This document shows, one piece after another, positions 49,388 to 60,559 of a DNA stretch of 64,000 bases. The notes beneath the pieces are model-generated. The model ran no database searches. It saw only the letters and a program-made list of their open reading frames with translations, and was not told the origin of the DNA. How positions within the stretch are numbered: the first letter of the stretch is position 1; each line of letters starts with the position of its first letter. Made by a program: the position numbers and the translations under genes. This stretch comes from Adineta vaga (Eukaryota; Rotifera). Where the stretch lies: assembly GCA_021613535.1 (NCBI GenBank), contig CP075496.1, positions 14,012,001-14,076,000 on the forward strand, given 5' to 3'.

Positions 49388-50060
49388 TTCGTGTTGTATT
49401 CTATTTTTCTGTAATAAAGAGAAAACTATTAAATAAATGAATCGCGCGCGTACAGAAAAACTCTACTCACAGTTTTAAAAACACTAACTGGGCAGTATCT
49501 CCCACCGTAGTGATGCAAACAATACATGTCTGTACTAGACATATATATGATGAATTAATCATTTGTGTCACGACAAAAGAATCATTCATCATATAAATGG
49601 ACAGAGACGAAGAAACTCAGAAAAAAGATATCATCTTAAAATAGTGTGGGACAGTTCACTATTCTTTAAGATGAATATTGACTGAATGACAAGTGAAAGT
49701 ATGCTTATATATGATAGTGGAATCATATTAGACGAGAAACATAATTTTATCTTGTATTCATGTATAAAAACTCGAAGCGAACGGTACAAATAGAGAAGAG
49801 AATACATTATCTTGAGTTTTGAGCCGATTGTAGAGTAAATTTTCTACATCACATTGAAGATTATGTTATTCATGAGATCTTCACATTATTTTCATATATA
49901 ATATTAGCAAGCCTGACAGCCTGCTTGTTTTCCTGATATTTTACGATCTATTCCCATAGCAAGTAAGTTTGGATAAGTATCAATTCATCTATTATTTCAC
50001 TCCTTCTATTCTTAAAATTTATACAAAAAATATGTTTATAGTATTTTTGAGAGAAATGAA
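49388..50060. other. Intergenic with two adjacent imperfect hairpins
   Basis: No gene is supported. Two inverted repeats lie close together: 49538-49602 (arms about TATATGATGAATTAATCA and its complement) and 49631-49675 (arms CATCTTAAAATAGTG and CACTATTCTTTAAGATG around a 10-nt loop). They could be structured RNA or element ends. Confidence 0.4.
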
Positions 50061-52950
50061 AGATAATGTTCAAAACATATTTATTTGAATTATTCATTTT
50101 TCCTGTTTTTCTCTTAATATTGGTCCAAGTTTTCATATCAGCTAATTTAGCACTAGCAGCTCTCGTCAGTACTTCGGGTGTACTGATATTCTCAAACCTT
50201 TTTATTCTTCATAGCTGCAGCAAGTCGTGCGGTTCCTTCGTCCAACATTTTAGTCGCTTTAATCAATTCTTCTTGTCAACTCTTTTATTCGTTTATCAAT
50301 TAAGTTTCTTTTTCTTCTAATCGTTCATGTTCAGCATCGAGTCCCCATTTTCAATTAATTTCTGTTTTTGTTCATTGTCTTCTGTATAACGTAAATATGA
50401 AAAATACGACATCTCAACTACATCAGGACACTATGCTCTCTGCATGAATTTTAACATCAGCTTTCGTAGCTTCTAAACCATAAATACATACCTCATCTAA
50501 TACAAGATGATGATTTTTGAAGACATCTCGCTCTTTCGAAATCACTGTTGCCATTAGATAAAGATAATGAGCATTTCACGATTTTATAGTAGAAAATATT
50601 TATCAATGAATAAACATTCAATAAAATTGTCCGGAAAAACTCGAACGTTTCTGAAATATTCTTCTGGTGTATCAGTTATCTGATAAGCATGCCATTTAGC
50701 GTCAACTCAATTCACCTCTTCATTAGTTAATAAATGTGGAACATGTCGCGCAAGGCACATATTACTTGTTCGGGAAGTTTCTTCTTTTCGAACTAAAGGT
50801 TGAAGACGTTTGAGCTATCGTAAAAAATCATTTTTTAAATGGTAATGATTTAATTAAATCTGTCTGAAATATTATAATACATATCATCTAGTTATAGTTT
50901 GAAATTATTACTTACCGTTACATTACAATATATACTAGACGAATATCTTGAAAAAAATTGTTTTTTTCAATAACAGATCAATCTTTTGTAAGTTCTTCTT
51001 TGACAAATGACAACATTTACCATATCATAAATGAACCAAATTTAGTTCTTGCTGGAATCAGACAAGAATCCTTTAAAAATTGTTCAAAAGAAGAAAAGTA
51101 TAAAATGAAGTCTCGCAAGAGTCGATTTATCATTTGATTCAATTTTTTTGTATTTTCTCTAGATCAATTTTGACTTTTATTAAAGCAATGAATGTTGTAG
51201 TATTGACTCTCGATCGTTACACTTTTCCCACTTCTACGTAAATTTCATACCGAACAGTAGCATCAGCATACGTTTTAAATGTCCTGATTTTCTAACATAG
51301 TCTGCTGTGACCCCCGATAATATGTACACACAAGTTTTTCTTTCATCAAAATTTTGTCACTTAGGTAGATCTATTGCAAAACATAATGTTCTATTCATTT
51401 CTTTACATTATATATTGGATATATAATTGCTCTGATATTCCATAGAACGTTTTAATCTTTGAATTCACTCCGAAGACATTTTTTGAGACAAACAATAGGT
51501 TTTTTATATTTAGTATCTTTCGTTATTATCCCTGTCTGCGTTGTTCGAATATCCGAGCATCCAACCTGCCTCAAATGTATTTATAAATATAAAGAATCTT
51601 AAAGCTTAGACTAGAGTGAATACGGGTTGCAACATTGAAATTAATTCCCTCATGTTTCATGTCGTGAAAACAAAAGACTGACGACAATCGAAGATTTCTT
51701 TTTGTAAAAATCAAATGTTGATTATAGTTCAACTTCTACCAATTGTATATGCAATAGAATGTTACTTTCCTTCTAGTAAATTCTATTTTGAAAGATTTTA
51801 AATTAATACACTGTGAACGGTTTTTTATGAAGCAGAATACGAGAGTCAGTTGATCAACTACGGATTAATTAGTAGATTTTAATACCTACATGAAACTATG
51901 AATCGATTTAGTAGTAACTTAATGATAATTCAACGTATATAAAACTGTAGGTTTTGCATTCAAATAAGTTTCGAGAAAAGTACTTGTTTATCCTGTCTAT
52001 AATTTTAATCGAGTAATATGATGAAAATCGATTTGAACAGTTTGATGAATCAAGAACTGGTACAGAATCAGCAAAAATATATACAAATCCTATAGAAACA
52101 CATTAAAATCTTATTTTCAGTAAGTGAGTAATATCAAGATTTCTCTCAGAATTAAAGAGAACGATTGAATTGATTTTATACTTCTTCCTCTCCATTTTCA
52201 CGAGGATCTTTTACCATTTCAGAAAGTTTTTTGGTAGTTTAAATCTCGATTTAGCGAAGAAGTATGTCGCTTTCTGATAATGTTTCAAGAATAAATATAC
52301 TTCCACGTATTCCATTACCTTTTATGTCATCAATGAATATTGAAATCGGATAAGACTGACTACATTCAACATTTTTCACCTTTAAAAAAAAACTTTCATA
52401 TCCATGGATTTTCTTCCGAGATCTTCTCACCATTCTATTTTCATTGAATACTGTAGTAAATATTTAAACCAACTCAAATTCAGTAAAGTTATCTAAAAAT
52501 GATCATCATTGAAAATTTCTTTGAACATTATTATATTATTCTTTGAGATACTCAGATCAATCAAATAAGTAGTTTTACACGAATTAAGGATAACTTCATA
52601 CTTCTTATTTAAATCATAATCAATGAAGATGATAAAATGTGAAACTTTTTGTCCGCATCTTTTATGATCTGAAAAATGAGCATATATCAACATTAACTTA
52701 CTCTTTCAAAAGATACACGTTTAATCAGGTTTTAATGATATCACATAATTGACTAAACTCATCGATATATGACGAATAATAACTTCAAAGTTTTACATGA
52801 GTGATCAAAATTCATTAGAAAGAAAGTTTTGATTTTACCTATCTGAACTTCAAACAATGCAGTGAAATACGAAGACAGTTAATGTCTTTTTTTGCATATA
52901 AAGAGAGTTATTTATTATTGATTATATATTTGATTCATTTCTTCAGAAAA
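50060..52950 (-). pseudogene. Heavily decayed coding region resembling a hAT-type transposase
   Basis: Minus-strand fragments in several frames, broken by many stops, include HLLTNEEVN with VDAKWHAYQITDTPEEYFR, VFKNHHLVLDEVCIYGLEA and EELIKATKMLDEGTARLAAA. The KWxxY, IPxE, VFPxNF order, then an NSDFERAR-like block and a charged coiled C-terminus, resembles the dimerisation end of hAT-superfamily transposases. That call is tentative. Other fragments at 52251-52433 and 52493-52693 are unassigned and may belong to a second relic. A segment near 52870-52950 repeats one at 46317-46395. No intact frame or clear termini were seen. Confidence 0.4.
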
Positions 52951-53054
52951 TATATTGAAGTTTCTGACTTCACATGAGGAGTCTTGCAACCAACGTGTGT
53001 AATCTCCGACACCCACAAGATTCCACTTGAATAGATGTCAATTTAATTTTAGAT

Positions 53055-53161
53055 GAAAGTGTCGCTCTGGCAGATCAGTATTGCCACCGATCCGCACGAT
53101 TTCGTCATCGCAACATGTATTTTTCTGATGGTATTTACCTCTTGGTAAGTTTTAATAAGCA
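53055..53161 (-). ncRNA. Spliced-leader RNA gene, divergent or degenerate copy
   Basis: Read on the minus strand, 53161-53139 is the 23-nt bdelloid leader with an A for C change in its middle (TTATTAAAACTTACC), then the donor GGTAAAT. About 107 nt in total match the plus copy at 53293: the shared block ACATGTTGCGATGACGAAAT and the GTTGC/GGCAA stem region are kept. The small AATCC/GGATT stem after the donor is lost and the candidate Sm-site U run is interrupted (GATCTG). Promoter-proximal element GCTCCACAC lies at the same distance as in the plus copy. It is probably a decaying duplicate. Confidence 0.7.
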
Positions 53162-53292
53162 ATTTGTCTTCATGATGTGTGGAGCACGACATCTACTATG
53201 TCTCTACACTTTGCACTTTTCGTTTGCTTCTTCCAAAATAATAGATGTAGGGACAACAAAAACATCTTGCTCCACACCTCATCTGGACAAAT
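53162..53292. promoter_or_regulatory. Shared divergent spacer and promoter of the two SL RNA genes
   Basis: A 131-bp spacer lies between the two leader 5' ends. The word GCTCCACAC occurs 15 nt upstream of each leader start, at 53269-53277 on plus and 53177-53185 on minus. ACAAATT abuts each leader and AGATGT occurs further out. Conserved spacing suggests a proximal snRNA-type promoter element; that function is inferred. Confidence 0.5.
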
Positions 53293-53399
53293 TGCTTATT
53301 ACAACTTACCAAGAGGTAAAAATCCTTGCGGATTAAATACATGTTGCGATGACGAAATCGTGTGGATCGGTGGCAACACTGATTTGCCAGAGCAACACT
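53293..53399 (+). ncRNA. Spliced-leader (SL) RNA gene
   Basis: Positions 53293-53315 equal the published bdelloid 23-nt leader (core GCTTATTACAACTTACCAAG) except for T instead of G at the first base. The leader is followed at once by a splice donor, GGTAAAAATCC. The predicted fold fits an SL RNA: the donor pairs within TTACC-AAGA-GGTAA (53306-53319), then AATCC/GGATT (53321-53334), then GTTGC/GCAAC (53343-53377) with inner pairing. GATTTG at about 53381 is a possible weak Sm site. Total length of about 107 nt fits SL RNAs. SL RNAs donate a capped leader to mRNA 5' ends by trans-splicing in the nucleus. Open frames crossing the locus are chance. Confidence 0.85.
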
Positions 53400-54369
53400 T
53401 TTCTATTAATGAAAAAATATCATCATTTCTCAGCACTGCGAAATCAAAGAATAAAGATCAATTGAATTTCTCGCATGAGAATGGAAAGATTTGTAAGGTT
53501 AAATTGAGTTTACTCGAATCTCTGCCATGGAGCAGTTTGAGAAAGAACTTCGATTAGAAAATCTTACTGAATCAAAATACATGAGTTTCGTTTCCTATGA
53601 ACATGTGAAATCAACTATAGAAAACTCTATATTATCATATTCTTGAAACTGTCCATGTCTTATCCTACACATTTATAACACATACAAATCGATATGAAAC
53701 GAATGTAGGTGATTGATAATAGTTATGAAGATGTTTTAACAGTTAAAATCAATTTTTTAGATCTTAAAAAAAGAGTAAGAGATGATATCTGTTTTCATCT
53801 TTTTTTTGAATAGATTTGTTCATTTGGTAAATATTCATTTAGAATATCTTAAACTTGAAAATCGTCCTGAAGAAAATAAACGTGAAGTTTTTTATTTCAT
53901 GGATCATCGAATGAACAAAATCAATTATCAAACAGTTATTGATACTATGATTGCAATTTGTATTCAATTTTAAAAAATATCTTTCGTTTTTTATCGTTTC
54001 AGAATAAATCAATCGAAAATCATTTGAGTTTATTGGAAAAAAAGTTCAAACATAACTTGAACAGACAAAGAAATCGAATTAAAAGATTCTTCCATGTATT
54101 TAGCAACAAATGACTGACCAACAAAATAAATAAACTCTTAATGATCAACAATCAAATAAATTCAACAAAGTCCTTTAGAATTAGAAAAGTAAAAAATTGC
54201 TTGTCTTGTTTTTTTTTGCTTCTTCATAATAAAACGATATTCTGTACGAAAAAAATTCAATCTACTTATAAAAAGAATCACTTATAATCTGATTATGAAA
54301 ATGATTTGAATAAATCAGTTTTTTAGTATTAGAAAATTTATTTAAAATAAATAATTCACTTAAGAAAAA
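53400..54369. other. Intergenic, no gene seen
   Basis: AT-rich. A plus-strand frame at about 53810-53972 (NRPEENKREVFYFMDHRMNK) looks mildly coding-like and follows a GAATAG acceptor-like site, but no upstream exon was found. It may be an exon relic. Confidence 0.4.
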
Positions 54370-56012
54370 TTAACTTATTGGAGTTTGATATATTTCGTAA
54401 TCTAATATTTTATAAATAAGAAAAACAACAAATAATTTAGAATAAAATCTTCGTATTTTTGTGATGAAGTACCAGAACATTCCTTTTCTTTGTGTATATT
54501 GACAAAGAAAATGTAAACAAAATGTGAAATGAAATAATCCACACTTTCCTTCTTCAACAACAATGAGCGGTTTAACACGAAATGATAAACTTAAAATGCG
54601 ACGGTGTATTTCTTCGATAGATTTTTGATAATTCATAATGATTGATTTCTGAAAACGTAAAGCACCAACACCAAGATTACCGTCCTCTCCAATAACAAGA
54701 TCAGGTTCTATTATTACATCGGACTGTCGTCGAAAACAAATGTCAAAATGAACAAGTATCGATGCTGTTTCAGCGATAATTTGACAAATATTTTCATCAA
54801 AACCTATATTCATATCGTGGAAAATGATTTGTAATGAAGTGAGTTTTGATAAAGACGAAAGTGAAGGAAGAACAGACCAATCAGTACAAACAAAGTTTGG
54901 CATACGAGCATAAAATATTAGTTGAATTGAACGAATAGTAGGTGGAAATAAGGAGACGGTTTTTAATGCAGTAAGATTATTTGTTAATGTAATATGATGA
55001 AGATTTGAAAGATTTAAACCAGAAAAAAGGCCAATCATGAAATGACAAATGAACTGTATTAATACGATTGAATTGAACAACATGCGGCATTGAAACAATT
55101 GACGGTAATGATTTATTTTGAGATATATCAAGTGTACGAAGTTGTGATGGAACACATGTTTCTACTTTAGTTATGTATTGAATTGGCTTTTCCAATGTAA
55201 AAAATTGATCAAAAGCCCATGGTAAAGTGTACCATACATGAAAAGTCTGTGGAAGATGATCAAACTGAAACGAAAGAAAAATAATATTATTATTGAACTG
55301 AAATCGAGCAGATACATACATATATAATTATACTCACATAGCAATCGAGATTGGTCATGTATTCATATTCTCGTTTCAATACATTTTTTGTACATGTAAC
55401 GCCAACTATTTGTTTTGGATGAAAACGACTTCCATTTGGTATATATTTACTTAATTGAATATTAAAGGAATTCTCATCCATAATAAAAGCAAACTGAATA
55501 TCAATTTGACGATCATCATTGAACATTGCTGATTCATTAATACTTTTTAATTCTTTGATAGTAATAAAAAGAACCAAATTCATTTGTCGAAGTACAGGCA
55601 TCACATTTGGAGCTATAAGAAATTCAATAGTAGACCATTCAATTCTATTTTCAGAAAATATTGATTGAACTAAGCTGAACGAATGTAAATTAATCATTTT
55701 AGATAATGCTAATCCGTATGGTAAATCATTCCAAGCTCCTGCACATAAATAACGCATTGCAACATGTAATTCTTTCAATGTAGTTGAAGGTTTTTCTAGT
55801 GACATAAGTTGACATAATTGTTTTATGTCTTGTAAAGGTATACGAAGATAATTAAGAGGACATTCTATTGTTATTACATGCCATAATGGAAAACCCGTAT
55901 CAATACCTTGACCAAAATCAAGTGAACGAAGTACATTTAAATGTGGTAGAATCTTTTCCATGAATTTTTCAAGACGTTCTTGAGGGTAGAGAACAGATTC
56001 TGCAAAACCAAA
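54370..56012 (-). CDS. LRR-like protein of the F-box family type, 5'-incomplete and frameshifted
   Basis: Exons 55338-56012 and 54370-55264 are separated by a 73-nt intron (TAT/GTGAGT to TTTCAG). The protein has long leucine-rich stretches (LRSLDFGQGIDTGFPLWHV, LRTLDISQNKSLPSI, LRQMNLVLFITI) as in lineage-specific F-box/LRR proteins. No F-box is found. The first visible exon opens at an acceptor at 56013, and the upstream 1 kb shows no coding sequence. Near 55030 the frame changes inside a run of six T. Upstream of that point the frame reads VHLSFHDW and downstream GLNLSNLHHITL. The C-terminus has a hydrophobic segment (FVVFLIYKIL). It is either a decaying gene or one with a sequencing error. 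Confidence 0.55.
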
Positions 56013-57105
56013 CTAGAAAAACAAGAAAAATAAATTAATAAAATTCTTTTTCCTAATTGTTGGAAAACCTAATTTAATAGGAAATGTTATAGTAGAAATA
56101 CATATATTGACGTCGAAACAATGAACAAAAGTCATCAGTTCAATATGTTCTTTGTTATATAATATCACTTGGACATGCTAAGTAATAAACTGACCGATGA
56201 AAACGATATCTAACGTCTATGATGTGTGAAATGTGATAATATTGAAGCTGAACGAATTATACGATGATCTTCGCGGGAAGGCTTGATAAACTTTTTTCTT
56301 ACAATATCTATGTAAAATATATCAATCTTTTGTTGATACAAATTCTAATATAAAAATCAGTTGGTTGTTCGCATCAATAGATTGTTAACAATTATCAAGT
56401 TATCATTAGATGTCATTTTTATTAATATTCATATTTGTTGTTCGTTCAAAAGTTATAAACAATTAGTAACATGAAAATTTGAACAATTTAGGATTTAGTA
56501 GAAGAAACGAGAACAGTGACTATAAAACCATAATATAAGAAAGAGTATATAACTACTAATTAACTAAGATTCAATTATGTAATTACATACATATTTTGAA
56601 TAAATCGAAATATCATATCCACAAGTAATGTTGAATAAATAACTTAGAGACTTTTCATTAAATTTAAAGCAATATGATTTGTTTTTAAAACAAATAGTTA
56701 GTCAATTATTTATTGATAGATTTCATAAAATATCATCTGGGTTAAAATGATCATAAGTTAAATTGTATATTGTACAATTCTCTCATCTAATTTAAATTCA
56801 AAATAAAGATATGTCGTTAAACTTCTTATCCAGTCTCTTATGTGAATCTTGTCATCGTTGATTAAGACGAGAAAATGAAAATGTTAATTGATAAATGTCC
56901 TCACTCAACTACCAGAACCTATGCTAATAATCAATATTATTTCATATAATATATAACACTTCGATTTCATTCAAACTCGTTTCTCCCAATCGTCATTGAA
57001 AGAACGTAATTTTCTCAGCACCTACGATGTCTTTGTGAGATAAGAACAAAGAGAACAAATTAAAAAAAAGTCAAATTTAATTTTAGTCTTTTCTCTAAAA
57101 AATCT
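56013..57105. other. Intergenic, no gene seen
   Basis: AT-rich, with no supported exon on either strand. The expected 5' exons of the LRR-like gene are not visible here. Confidence 0.5.
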
Positions 57106-57531
57106 CTATTGTTTAACAATTTCATCAATCCATTTAAGATAATCAGGATTTCCATTTTGAATAGGTAGTTCAATTAATTCTGGAACTTCATATGAATGAT
57201 TTTTTTTAATAAATTCAATTAATTTTGGAACAAGATCTTTTTTTGTTTTAATTAATAAAATCAATTCATTATCTTCATGAATCGTTGATTTCCATTCATA
57301 AACAGAACGAATATTTGGAATAATATTCACACAAGCAGCAAGATGCGATTCAACAATTGATCGAGATAATTTTCGTGCTTCTTCATCATTCGATACAGTT
57401 GTTAAACAAGCTGAATATTCAGTGGAACTTATCGAAGCCATTGATCGTTTTATTATTATCTGAGAGTAAATATAATATAAAATTAATGTAGAAGAAAAGA
57501 ATAAAAAAATATACAAATTAGAAGAAACCAT
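57106..57531 (-). CDS. CUTA: CutA family protein (divalent cation tolerance) with N-terminal anchor
   Basis: A single exon of 141 codons. Residues about 35-141 are the CutA fold: SACLTTVSNDEEARKLSRSI, then LAACVNIIPNIRSVYEWK, DNELILLIKTKK, and HSYEVPELIELPIQNGN with YLKWI. CutA proteins form very stable trimers. Bacterial ones are linked to copper tolerance, and animal ones have been reported to help anchor acetylcholinesterase at membranes. Here a hydrophobic N-terminus (LYIFLFFSSTLILYYIY) precedes the domain, as in animal long forms, and suggests a membrane or secretory location. The start at 57531 is six nucleotides after a TTTCTTCTAG acceptor. The internal ATG before ASISSTEYS could give a cytosolic short form. 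Confidence 0.9.
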   Translation of the reverse strand: MVSSNLYIFLFFSSTLILYYIYSQIIIKRSMASISSTEYSACLTTVSNDEEARKLSRSIVESHLAACVNIIPNIRSVYEWKSTIHEDNELILLIKTKKDLVPKLIEFIKKNHSYEVPELIELPIQNGNPDYLKWIDEIVKQ

Positions 57532-57758
57532 TAGTATCTAGAAGAAATAATGAAACTCACCGAATTAAATCTAATTAGTTTCAATAACATACTGAAATCC
57601 AAATTAAATCTTTTATCAATTGAATTCATAATTTTAAAAAAATCTTTTTCTTTTGATCATCTTTTTAATGAATTTTTAATAAAAATACAAAGAAAAAAGA
57701 GAAGAAAGAGAATGTGTTTTGTTTTGATAAAAAAAAAAAGAAGAAGAGCGTTGAATGT

Positions 57759-59114
57759 TTAATTTGAATTCTCATGTAAAGCAAAAAATGATTTCGCTCC
57801 AAATGGTGAAGCATAACGAATATGTAAATGTTGAAATACTTTTTGTCCAAAAGATAAATCACATAAATAAAGTCTTCCAACATTTTTCGATGACATTGCT
57901 ACAAGTGGTAATAATGGTACTAATGAATATTTACATTCAATTGCTCCACCATCTAATGGAGGATCAACACCAATAACAGATGCTTGTAAACGTGAACAAT
58001 ATTGAACTATTTCACGATACCATGGTTTAGCAAATAGAACAGAATCGGAATTATTTGCTGAATCTAATCCATTAAGAATTAAATCCACTGGTGAATGAGG
58101 AAGATCTGAAACATTAGTTGTTAAAATTCCTTGAGTTGTTTGAAATAATTGTAATTCATTTTCAACAAGATTATTTCGAATTAAATTTGTATTTGGTTGT
58201 AAATATAAATAAACTCGAATATTTCTTGATGCTAAAATTCTTCCAGCTGATATAGCATATGCACCTTGAATTTCTGTTAAACATGCTAATACTATTATTG
58301 TTGGATGTTGATGACGATTTTTAACTAATAATCTTTGTGTACCACCTAATAAATGCAAACACATATCACTTGTACAACGACCCATCGATTCTATTCGACG
58401 TTCTTTTGAATAACCATAATATTCACCAGCATTAAATAATTTATCACGTAATTCTGTATTTATTGCAGGAATGATTAAACCTTCATCTAAAATGAATTCT
58501 TTTTTGCTTAAAAAAATGTTTCTTGTTAAAGAAAACCTGTTAAATATTTTTTTGTTGTTGGAACAGGTAATTGAATTTGCTCATAATCAATAGGTCCATT
58601 ATTATGTTCAAGAATCATTTGATCACAACGATATTTATCTGATAATTGACTTGTTTTTGTTGATGATTCAATTATCAAACGATTTTTCATTTCTTCATTG
58701 ATATCTTCATCTGACCAAGATTTTAATGAACTATTTCGATTCGATTTATTACCTAAAAGAAAATGAAATTGATGATTTAATTTTCTAGAAATCTCTGTCG
58801 AAGAAAAGACCATTATTATTTGCAATAGGTGCAGGTTTTGATTGTTGTTGAGATAGATCTTGATTTGACTTTTTTGGAATTGGTTTTGGAATTTGAAATG
58901 ATGAACCAGGTTGAGATAAAAGATTTAAATCCAAAATATCTTTCGATTTAATTATAATTAATTCTTGATCAAGTAAAATTCCATTAAGAAATGCATTTTT
59001 TAATGCTAATGTTTGATTAATACCATCAATTGACTTAATTTCTCCTTGATAATTTCCAATTGATGATCCACAATCAATTGAAACCGTCCAATTAGGAAAA
59101 TTTTCAAATGTCAT
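57759..59114 (-). CDS. EDC3: Enhancer of mRNA decapping 3
   Basis: Exons 58811-59114, 58537-58752 and 57759-58498 keep frame and give 419 residues (human EDC3 has 508). The N-terminal LSm domain (WTVSIDCGSSIGNYQGEIKS) is followed by a Gln/Pro-rich linker and a short acidic FDF-like region (SWSDEDINEEMKNRL). The C-terminal YjeF-N Rossmann-like domain is well conserved: MCLHLLGGTQRL, PTIIVLACL, LPHSPVDLILNGLDS, KPWYREIV, GRLYLCDLSFGQKVF and YASPFGAK. EDC3 is a P-body scaffold that binds the decapping enzyme Dcp1/Dcp2 and DDX6 and dimerises through YjeF-N. Introns are short, 58 and 38 nt; the second acceptor is the AAAAAAG before AATTC that preserves the TEFILDEGL reading. Confidence 0.92.
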
Positions 59115-59287
59115 TTTTTTTCTCCTCTTTTTTTTTAAAATCATTTCAAATCTAAATAAACAAATCTCTTTTACTGTTCATATATCTGATCGTTTGTTTT
59201 TTTTTCATCATCAGTGAATAATCAAATCATAAAGAAAAGAAAAAGAAAATGGAAATCTATATACAAGAAAAAAAAAGAGAATCTTCT

Positions 59288-60086
59288 TTAAGAGATTGAA
59301 CAAGATTTATTTGTTGACGAATTCTTTGTTCGAGATGAAAAACTTTTTTGGTCAATAAAATCATTGAATGGATTCGAATTCGAATGATTATCAACTATAT
59401 CAATATTATCCATCGATTTAAAACTTTTCGAAAAGATTTCTTCAACGTTCTAAATAGAATTGGAAATTTAATTCGATTTTTAGAAAAGTAAATCAAACCT
59501 TAAAATCCATAGCAGCTGTTTCAATAAATTGTGTTTTCCATTTATTAGCTAAAGATTGTCCTTCTTCATTTGATACAACTCTTAAAACAAATAAACATTT
59601 GTTGAAAATCTTCATTTGAATTCTTTTGTTTACCTTTCATCGCAGTTCGATCGATTTTATTTCCAACTAAAACAATTGGAATTCTAAAAACAAAAATAGA
59701 ATTCTTCAAAAGAATAATTCAAATCAAATCTTACTTTGTAATTGCACTTGTTGAGAAAATTTTCTCTCTAATTTTCGAAACCATTTGAAAACTAAGAAAA
59801 AATTATAAGATTTTGTCTCTAATCAAAAACTCAAACAAACTATCACATGAGAGCTTATAGACTGAAAGAGGATCAAGATTCAAGCTTTATTTTCGACATC
59901 GAAACATCAGACACGTCCGCTAGTATTTATATAAATTCCTTTTAATGAATATCAAACCTTTGTTTATCATCAATAGCATAAACAAGAATATATGCATCAC
60001 TATTTTTTAAATCACTATGATTAATTGTGTATTGATCTGATCCAGCATTATCAATGATTGTTAAATCATATTCTCTTCCATTGAGT
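59288..60086 (-). CDS. Ras-family (Rheb-like) small GTPase, 5'-truncated in this window
   Basis: Five minus-strand exons, about 59958-60086, 59738-59795, 59634-59684, 59500-59585 and 59288-59449. They carry G3 (IIDNAGSDQY), G4 (VLVGNKID), the VVSNEEGQSLANKW segment typical of Rheb, G5 (ETAA) and a C-terminal CAAX box, CSIS, for prenylation and membrane anchoring. Rheb activates TORC1; the assignment here is by resemblance. The G3 glutamine position holds Ser, which in relatives lowers GTP hydrolysis. The P-loop (G1) and switch I (G2) exons are missing: 60087 is an acceptor, and the following 2.4 kb is repeats with no GxxxxGK[ST]. The gene is probably a 5'-truncated relic, unless exons lie beyond the window. 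Confidence 0.7.
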
Positions 60087-60559
60087 CTGTGGTCTTTCAT
60101 ATTTCAAATTGAATTTAAAAAAATCGCACCCCATTTATACATATACCGCGGGACTTGGAGATCTAACAGAACAACACCTTCCACAACGACTAGCATCAGA
60201 GATATTACATTTCATACGGAATCAATATTAGAGTGGAAACCATACCCGTAGTATACTGCTCAAAACTAGAATTCAAGTATTCAACTATTTAGTTACCTAT
60301 TTATACAACTGTTCAGTTATTCCATTACACCGCCAACACCCTCCCCGCACCCTCAATATGGAGGACTAAGAGAACAAGTAACGCTCGTCGACAGACTCGC
60401 TCAGCTCTTTCTCGTAGAAGGAGTGCTTTTAGATGATACATTTTTAATACACTATCGTGTGTATAAGTTTATTTTCAGCGTAGATAGGATATTTCTATTT
60501 TCGGAAAAATTGGTTCTCTGCCTAAAAAAAACTGTTTTTTAAAGAATTTAAGAAAAATA

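Noticed and set aside
53115-53557. Overlapping open frames across the SL RNA pair
   Set aside because: They are explained by the non-coding RNA genes and their inverted repeat. Composition is not protein-like and no splice model fits.
60054-60251. Plus-strand 65-codon frame over the truncated GTPase exon
   Set aside because: It is antisense to a coding exon with clear G3 motif and continues into repeat sequence.
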